Origin: Dasyornis broadbenti
Lineage: Eukaryota; Chordata; Aves; Passeriformes; Dasyornithidae
Reading direction: 5' to 3'
DNA: 64,000 nt
Assembly: GCA_013397935.1 (NCBI GenBank)
Contig: VZRN01001112.1
Span: 181,702 to 245,701, forward strand
Positions 46,140 through 64,000 of the stretch are shown here, one piece after another. Under the pieces are notes generated by a model. It saw nothing but the letters and a program-made list of their open reading frames with translations. It did not search any database and was not told the DNA's origin. The translations under genes and the position numbers were made by a program. Each line of letters opens with the position of its first letter. Position 1 is the first letter of the stretch.

Positions 46140-47800
46140 TCCTCGGGCAGCCCCCAGCAGCCACTGCTGCATCACTTGGGGACCCGCGGCGTCGGGAGGG
46201 AGCATCCTCAAACTCATCCTTCCCCCGGCCCCGCACAGGGTTGTAGCAGGAGGGGCTGCCAGCCCCCACCTCATCAGCTTTGGCCTGGACTCTGCCTCGG
46301 CACCACGTATCCAGCGTCGCGACCTTTTCCGCCAGAGACACCCTCTGCCAGGAGTCCCCAGCACGTCCCTGTGTCCCCCGGGTGAGCCACAGAGGCAGGG
46401 CCCGGCTTTGTGACACACAAAGGGCTCAGTTCCGCTCTCGGCCCCGCCCCGGGGCTCTCTTTGCCCCCAGCAACGGCTCCCGATTTGGGGTTCCCGCTGG
46501 CAGCTGATTCCTTTCCCGTACCCAGCGGTGCTGCGGGCCCGGCTTTAGGGTGTTCGTTCTGCAGGGAGCATCTTCCCCCGGCTCCGGGCAGGAGCTGAAA
46601 GCCCTTTCGGTGCGGATTCCGCGCGCTGCTGCTGCGACAGCCCCGCTTTCCCTGTGTCAGCGTTTTGCCGTTCAAGGCAGCTTTAGGGAAGTTCCCTTCG
46701 CCGCCAGACACGACTCCCGGGCAGCGCCTCCCGGGGTGCGGGAGGACGCAGGGGCGGCCCGTGCGGTATCTGGGGCACGGCTCATCCTGGGGCCAGCTGG
46801 GGGTTCTGCCGTGGGAAGGGTGGCATGGGAAAGCGGAGCCGGGGCAGGACGCGGCCCCCCCGGAGCCGCTGCTGTTCCCATGGGGACCCCGTCCATCGCT
46901 GCCACCCGGGTCGATCCTTCGCCCGCACCAGCAGCCGATCAGTGTCCGAGGGGCCAGGGAAAGGCACAGGGATGCCCACTATAGATGCAAAGCCTGGGCT
47001 GGGCTCCAGAGAAGTCAGGGAACCAACCCTGGAGCCATGATGCTGCTCACTGCTGCGGGGCACCAACGCATCCTCCTCGGCCCAGCTTTCACAGACACAG
47101 GGAGAGGCAGCTGTTACAAATCCCATTAGCCTTTCAAGGAACAACAGTGGCCCCTTTCAGCAGCCCCCGGCTCCGGCAGGACCCCCTCGGTAACCCTGGA
47201 AGCAGAGGGCTGTGCAAACGCCTGTGGAATACACTAGAGCCTAATGGCAGCTTAGTGTGGAGGGATGGGGCCAGCAGAGCCACAGCACCAGCTCCAGGTG
47301 GGGATTGTCTCTCTCCCTGCAGGACACGGTGACTTTCGGACAGGAGTTGGAGCACAGCTGAGCTTACAGTAAGAACCACATCCCAAAGGAAGCGCTGTGC
47401 TCCTGAGGGAGGTCATGGAGAGACGGAAATTGCACACCTCCTCCCACGGGATGGAGAATGCCACATCCAGCCCCACATCTACAGCACAGGACTAGAGAGA
47501 GGAGGGATTGACTCAAAAGTGGGTTATTTTTCATGGATATTAGCCAGAACATATGGAAAGTTTAGGAACATGAAGTAACGAAGTGCTGGAGTGTGACACA
47601 GGCAGAACATCAGTGAGGGCCTGACAGCCTCAGGCCTTGGGGCTCCAGCCTGGCACCGAGGGGCTGGACCCCATCCCACGGCTCCACGGAGACAGGGACA
47701 CGCACTGCCAGCCCAGAGTGTGTGAAAAGTCAAAGTTATATAAAATGAGGCAGCTGGAATTACATGAGAAGGAAAAATCAGAAGCAAAACAGGCACAATA
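46140..47800. other. PLPPR3-PTBP1 intergenic interval
   Basis: No coding similarity, RNA gene or clear repeat was found. Base composition changes from GC-rich to AT-richer at about 47.3-47.8 kb, just before the end of the PTBP1 3' UTR. Confidence 0.55.
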
Positions 47801-48766
47801 AAGAGGAGGAAGATCAGGAGTGAAGGATACAGAAGAATTTATTGAAAGCACAAGTACAGACTGGGCACCAACTGCTTCTACAATCTCAACAGGAAATAAT
47901 GGAGCTACAGAAAGGTACAAAGGTTGTTATAAAATAGTTTTAATTTCATTTCTTTTTGCATTACAAACATTCTTTGAAAGAGGCAATGGAATTCTGATGG
48001 TGTGTACGCTTCCCCTCCCCACCCACCTTCCACAATACTGAACCTGGAATTGCTGTTATCAAAATATACAATACATCTGGTCACCATAAAAAACTGGGTT
48101 TTGCTGCCCCTCATGTCTTACAACAGGTATAAAAAAATTATAAATATGTACACCCTTAGTTACTCACATTCTTTACATGCAAACACAGGATCCGAAGGGA
48201 GCACCCGCTGTGCCAGGGGCCTGGTTACCCAAATCCATCTGCGATTAGCACAGGACACCTGGAGCGTCCCGGTCAGGGCCCGGCCCCGGGAGCCTCCCCA
48301 GCTCTGGGGAGGGTGATGGGGGGCACTGACCAGTTACCCCAGTGCCGCTGTGCTGGGTGGGCTGGGTTCCCCTGTGGGAGGAGCAGGTGTTTCACTGGGG
48401 AGGGGATGAGCCAACAGCCACCGAGACCCCCGGCTGTGCCCTCCTGCAGGGCCCTGGGGAGCTTTGCAGGGGCAGATCCCTGGCTCCAGCACAGCTCACC
48501 CAGATTTAGAGGTACCCAAAAGCAGCTGGGGTGATGCTGTCACCGGGGGTCTTGCTCTCCTCGGGGGTACCCAGCACACCACAGCCCAGCCGGACCCTCA
48601 CTCGGACCTCACACGCTTCTCCAGCATAATTCATATCCTTGAGAGTCCAGGGAGGAACTACAGAAAGTTAAGACTTTTCCAAACACTCAGTGCTAGGCAA
48701 GTCAAGAGCTCCCACACCAAGCAAGGAAATCAGAACTTGCAACACTAAGACAATTAAAAAACAAAC

Positions 48767-48774
48767 TTTGGTCC
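48767..48774 (-). promoter_or_regulatory. PTBP1: miR-133 8-mer site in PTBP1 3' UTR
   Basis: The minus strand reads GGACCAAA, a full 8-mer match to the miR-133 seed. It counts only if the distal part of the 3' UTR is used. Confidence 0.45.
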
Positions 48775-49640
48775 ACAATTTGCAGAAAAACCCTGAAAAA
48801 AAGTACAAGATTCTTGTTATTTTGCATCCGAACAGGTTGCAGGTTAGAGGAAAATGTAAGGCAACATCGGATCACACGGAATAGAAGGCAGAATGGCCCG
48901 GGAAAGAGTTGTAAGCCAGAAACAAAAAAAAGTTGTATCATTGGGAAAAACCGATCTGCTGCATTTCTACTTTTAATAAATTCCCTTCCTAGAACAACAT
49001 CTGGGCTTATAGGTTCAAAAGGTAAAAAAAAAAAAAAATCTTTAGCCTGGGTCCTTTTCCTTCCATTCCTGAGCTGTTTGTGCTCATTCTCTCACACCCT
49101 TGGCTCTGCTCATCCTCAGCCACGACCTCAGCCTGGAAACTACTCCTGCCCTACAGCTTCAATTACAAAACAAAGAAAATAAAGTACAGTATACACGGGT
49201 AATACCACAAAGGAGTAAATTTAGATTACGTTTATACCATCTTATCATTCTATAAAAGGTACTTAAACTATTTCTTTTGCATATAAAGAGATTAGAATAT
49301 TTGGTCAACTGGAAATATTGCTAGGCACAGAGGACAGCAACGGCATCAAAGTATAATACAAGGATTCAAACAAAAGCTCAAATGCTGAAGACATGCTCTA
49401 AGAACGATGGCGGAGCTACAGCAGCCTCGTTAATCTCCAATTAGGGGCACAAAGGTACCTCTTGCAGGCACCTTTCTAATTGTGGGGTATCCAAGGATTC
49501 TCCAAATCCTAGCCAAGCATTTAGGTATATACACACAATTTCAACAAACTCTGATTCATCTTCTCAAGTGTCCCACAGTAGCTCTTTTGTCTCTCACCAA
49601 TGCTCTGTGAGGGCAGAACCTGCGGGCTCGTTCCTGACAC

Positions 49641-49648
49641 TGGAATGT
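49641..49648 (-). promoter_or_regulatory. PTBP1: miR-1/206 8-mer site in PTBP1 3' UTR
   Basis: The minus strand reads ACATTCCA, a full 8-mer match to the miR-1/206 seed. Confidence 0.5.
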
Positions 49649-49955
49649 GATTTGGCCTTGGGAATGCTCCCCCACCCAGACCTTTGCTCAGCCAAAAAGG
49701 CTCTCAGGTAACTCCCACCTGAGTTTGCAGGTGGCAATGACCCACGAGCAGACTGGGAAGTGGCACAGGGCACACGTGGAGATCGAGACACGCGCAGGGC
49801 AGCAAGGAAAGGCTGCCCCGAATCACAGCCCAAAATTTCCGTTATCTACTTTGCCAGCTCCCTGCCCTGATCGTCAGCCAGAGCCACTCCCCCCCCTCAG
49901 CTCTGCCCATCCCCTCCCTGCAGCTCAGATGTTTTCCCCAAAGAAGTAGAAGGTT

Positions 49956-49963
49956 TAAGGCAC
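49956..49963 (-). promoter_or_regulatory. PTBP1: miR-124 8-mer site in PTBP1 3' UTR
   Basis: The minus strand reads GTGCCTTA, a full 8-mer match to the miR-124 seed, about 560 bases after the stop codon. Repression of PTBP1 by miR-124 during neuronal differentiation is established in mammals. Confidence 0.75.
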
Positions 49964-50244
49964 AGGACAGCAGGTGCACAGGTAAGGTGGGATCAATGCA
50001 ACCGAGTGTTGTGCTGGGCAGGTTGGGAGCTCCTGGTCACCACAATCCTGACTCCAAGGCGCTACAGTGAATTCACACAGTGGTTTTAGGTCTTTCAAGG
50101 CATGGATGGGTAAGGAAATTAAAAAAAGGCATCAATGTGAAACCTGATAAAACTTGTTGGGATCTGCTTTTTGAGGGAGGAGGAGCAGGAAGGGAGGGGA
50201 ATTTCCCAGAGCAGGTTCCATAGTGTAAACTTGAATTTGTGATT

Positions 50245-50250
50245 TTTATT
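50245..50250 (-). terminator. PTBP1: Possible proximal PTBP1 poly(A) signal AATAAA
   Basis: A canonical minus-strand AATAAA lies about 275 bases after the stop codon. Its use would make a short 3' UTR lacking all three microRNA sites. Confidence 0.4.
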
Positions 50251-50522
50251 GGAACAGTCAAGATTGTTACCCATCACCGCAAGGTTAGCAAGAGGAATTA
50301 AAATTAATTTTCTTTTTTTTTTTTTAAAAACCGGTAAACTGATTTCTCTTTAAAAAAATAAAATCTCTGGTCTTTTAAGGTCACTTCAGCTGCATTTTTA
50401 AAGTGGCTTTTTTTTTTTCTGGAATGATGGAAGTTGAAACCCTGGTGTCCAGCCTTTTAAGGTCAAGGCTGAACCCCAGAGGTTTTAAGTCAAGTCCATT
50501 TTTACTCAGGCCTTCCCAAGCT

Positions 50523-61386
<10,864 letters not shown>

Positions 61387-61807
61387 CTGGAAGAGAACAG
61401 ATGACAGGTAAACAGACAGCATTTTACTCAATTCTATCCAGGCACTCCTAAAGCAGAACAACTGAGAGAAAGCTGGAGAGGAGCCGAACACAAGTGTAAG
61501 TGAAAACATACTGACAGTGGGCAGTGAAGCTCACCTCCATGAATTAAATATCAGTCAGATCCAGTCTGGTAATGGAGCAGCACTATCCAGCGTCTCTTTT
61601 CAGCTCAGCATTAGGGATCTCAGGGCTGGAGTGCTGCTGAGTTGTGTGAAGCCACTGAGTTGTGTGCACCAACAGGCACCTTCTCCTGTCATACCCGGCA
61701 AAACAGGTTTCTGACTACTCCCATCCCACAGGATTTTCACTCTGCAGCTGCCAAAACTGTTCGGGTATGATTTGGCAGTTATGAACCAAAGCTGTGCATT
61801 TTGTGCC

Positions 61808-61876
61808 CCATTCCTGGAAGTGTTCACACCCAGGCTGAACAGGGCTTGGAGCACCCTGATCTGGTAGAAGGTATTT
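61808..61876 (+). mobile_element. Short CR1 LINE 3' fragment
   Basis: TTCCTGGAAGTGTTCACACC, CAGGGCTTGGAGCACCCTGA and TCTGGTAGAAGG follow the order of the CR1 3' end. It is antisense to PTBP1, in the intron upstream of exon 3. Confidence 0.7.
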
Positions 61877-64000
61877 TCTTATACAGCTTTCCCTGTAAAG
61901 TCACCTAAATCACCTCAACTGGCCAGGACTGGTCTAACACAAGTAGTAGGTACAAAAAACACTACTAAGACAAAAGCAAACATGCCTATGAATGACTTTT
62001 TAGCACAATCTACACTTGCATACACAATACACCATACAATCAGCATGCCTTAATTTCAAGTAAATTACATAGAAAACTTCAAATCCCATTGTAAACTGTG
62101 AGCAAACATGATACTACAGATCTAACACACAAGAGCACTTTTTCATAATTTTTTACATTACTCTTCCACAGAAGCACCAGACTAAAAGGCTTTTATCAAT
62201 AGAAAAAAGCTCAGAGCTCATCCCTGCCTCGGCAGTTCCCACCTACCTCGATGGAAACATACCCCACCCCACGGCACCAGAAACCCTTATCTTCCACAGC
62301 CCTGTATCTGGTGGCACCTGCAGAAACAGGAGCCGTGCAACAACAAAAGCTCTGTGCGCTCCCCCAGCAGACCGGCTGGGAAAGTAGGTCACCGAGAGCC
62401 CCAGAACACCCTGCTACAGACACACGGTTTGGGTTTTTTTTCTTGCCCCCTCAAATCTTGAATATCTCGTTTGACTACTCACTGCCAGCTCTTCAAAGAG
62501 GCTTCAAGGACTTTGATGTCCCGAAGAGGAGAATTAGGCCACGTTCCAAACCGCGGTTCATGAGCTGCTGCTGGTCACCTGGAAGTGCTGACCAGCTCCC
62601 ACCAAGGCTCTGGCCTCGGCCTCCTCCTCCTCCTCACATGGCGCAGTCATTAGGAATAGGCCTTTTAACAGCTGTTCTAATTAGCACTTCGATTCCTGAG
62701 TGCAGCAAGAGGCAAGCTGGGCCAGGAGGCTATTAGACTGTGATCCCATCCTTTGATGACTCAAATTAAGGCATAATTCCAAGGCTAGAAAAAATCCTCC
62801 AGTTTGCTGCTAGAACACTCCTGTGCCTGCACTGCTGCTGCCACTCCAGGTATGGCTTTCTGTGCCACGGCCTGGGATACACCTGGCAGCTACTGACAAG
62901 AACCACTCACCAAAGCACAGCCCTACCCACACAGTCCAGTGTTTCTGCCTTCATGAAGGCCTTCGCATCAGGCCTTAACGGGCCTTGAATGTTTTAAAGC
63001 ATCTTCTTAAATATTAACTTGTAAAATTCTGCACATCCAGAACTCCAGCTCTTCCAGTACAAATTGATGTGTCTGTGCAAACATAGTGGGCAGCTCCTGC
63101 AATCCATCATGGAAATCGTGGGAGAATGAGCCACATATTTGGCTCTCATGAAGACAACACTAGGAAACTATAAACTGGAAAAACAAGCATTTATACCATT
63201 ATGGAAAGAATTTAACTTTCCTAATGGTTTGTTTAGCATAAACATTTTCTTGCATATTTGAGAACTTCCTCGCAGGCAGGGATGACAAGGATGTCACTGC
63301 AGCCAGGCTCCATGCGTCCATGTCTCTTTAAGGAGAGCAATTTCCAATCCACTCCCCTCTTATCTTGGAGACAGCCTGTGCTGCCCACTGCGACCAGAGC
63401 CGGGAGGCAGAGGGGGGATGATTGTTCAACATCAAAAGCAGCAGTAGTCAATTTGTAAGCTTCCCAGCTGGAAGTACATGCAAACGAGGAGGGAAGACTG
63501 CCATAGCTGGAAAACGGCAGCTATTCCAAGGTCTTTTCCCTACACAAGGAAGTTTACAGACAGTACATGTAGTACTGTGCAGTCACACCAAAGTTGTTCC
63601 CTGTGCATCTCCCTGTGCAGGTGTGGCTACTGAAGTGGAACAGGAGCAGACACAGTGCCCCAAGGAGCCTCAGTGGTCACCCTGTGCTGCCATCCCCACA
63701 CTGCACAGGCCAGTTCCCAGCACAAGGAGGCTGCATCGACCACAACTTTTCATCTGTGGGTGTTCTTCCTACATTCCTGTTGGAGCTGATATTGGATAAC
63801 CACAGGAAATAGTTGCTTTTTCGGAATGACCAAACCCGAAGCAAACTGAAACCCAGTTCTCTATGACCCTGCCCACAGTAATGAGCACTCAGCAGCCTCC
63901 ATCACCTCTCTGCCCTTACACTGCAGGGATTATCAGTCTCCTTCCAGACTCTTTTTTGTCTTTTCTTTCTGTACATGTTAAAAACACGAAAGAATTTCTT
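61877..64000 (-). other. PTBP1: PTBP1 upstream intron, no exon found
   Basis: I searched the minus strand for the short exon encoding IVPDIAVGTK and did not find it. No other gene is visible. The interval is probably intron 2 of PTBP1, continuing past the window. Confidence 0.5.

Larger units (their letters stand above)
47838..50522 (-). other. PTBP1: PTBP1 3' UTR with distal poly(A) signal
   Basis: Minus-strand sequence after the stop codon runs about 2.7 kb, AT-rich and without coding potential, to AATAAA at 47838-47843. It contains 8-mer matches for miR-124 (49956-49963), miR-1/206 (49641-49648) and miR-133 (48767-48774). The distal end is inferred from the signal alone. Confidence 0.6.

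Noticed and set aside
61517..61545. ATGGAG|GTGAGC on the minus strand as PTBP1 exon 1
   Set aside because: Human exon 1 is ATGGACG, and the IVPDIAVGTK exon that should follow is not between it and exon 3.

Overview
This window is vertebrate nuclear DNA, most likely from a bird. Its genes have phase-consistent GT-AG introns and encode vertebrate proteins. It carries fragments of CR1 LINEs, one of which ends in the ATTCTATG tail typical of sauropsid CR1. Introns are short and most of the window is very GC-rich, as on avian microchromosomes. The gene order is that of human 19p13.3 read backwards; from memory the chicken counterpart is chromosome 28. There are two long N gaps (18418-19300 and 40725-40951), a 5-N gap at 53646-53650 and a single N at 15682.

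Layout: (1) 1-15.7 kb, ARID3A on the minus strand, with an 11.2-kb third intron. (2) 16-19.5 kb, a CpG-rich interval with no gene, where mammals have KISS1R. (3) 19.3-26.2 kb, R3HDM4 on the plus strand. (4) 26.36-26.69 kb, a complete U6 snRNA gene on the minus strand with TATA box, PSE, octamer and SPH/ZNF143 element. (5) 26.7-35.0 kb, MED16 on the plus strand, whose CpG island abuts the U6 enhancer. (6) 36.35-38.7 kb, complement factor D (CFD) on the minus strand. (7) 38.7-41.4 kb, intergenic DNA and the PLPPR3 5' region, where mammals have AZU1, PRTN3 and ELANE. (8) 41.4-45.5 kb, PLPPR3 on the plus strand. (9) 45.5-47.8 kb, intergenic DNA with an RFX X-box. (10) 47.8 kb to the end, PTBP1 on the minus strand, exons 3-15 and a long 3' UTR, in a more AT-rich setting; exons 1-2 were not found and probably lie beyond the window.

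These genes are not an operon or pathway. They are a conserved synteny block: a B-cell and erythroid transcription factor (ARID3A), an R3H-domain protein, a spliceosomal RNA, a Mediator tail subunit, a complement protease, a neuronal membrane protein and a splicing repressor. The most informative regulatory signals are in PTBP1: the 34-nt exon 11 behind a roughly 420-nt AG-free zone with a distant branch-point candidate, and 8-mer sites for miR-124, miR-1 and miR-133 in the 3' UTR. The other strong one is the compact U6/MED16 promoter. I found no CRISPR array, prokaryotic system or clearly novel protein-coding gene.
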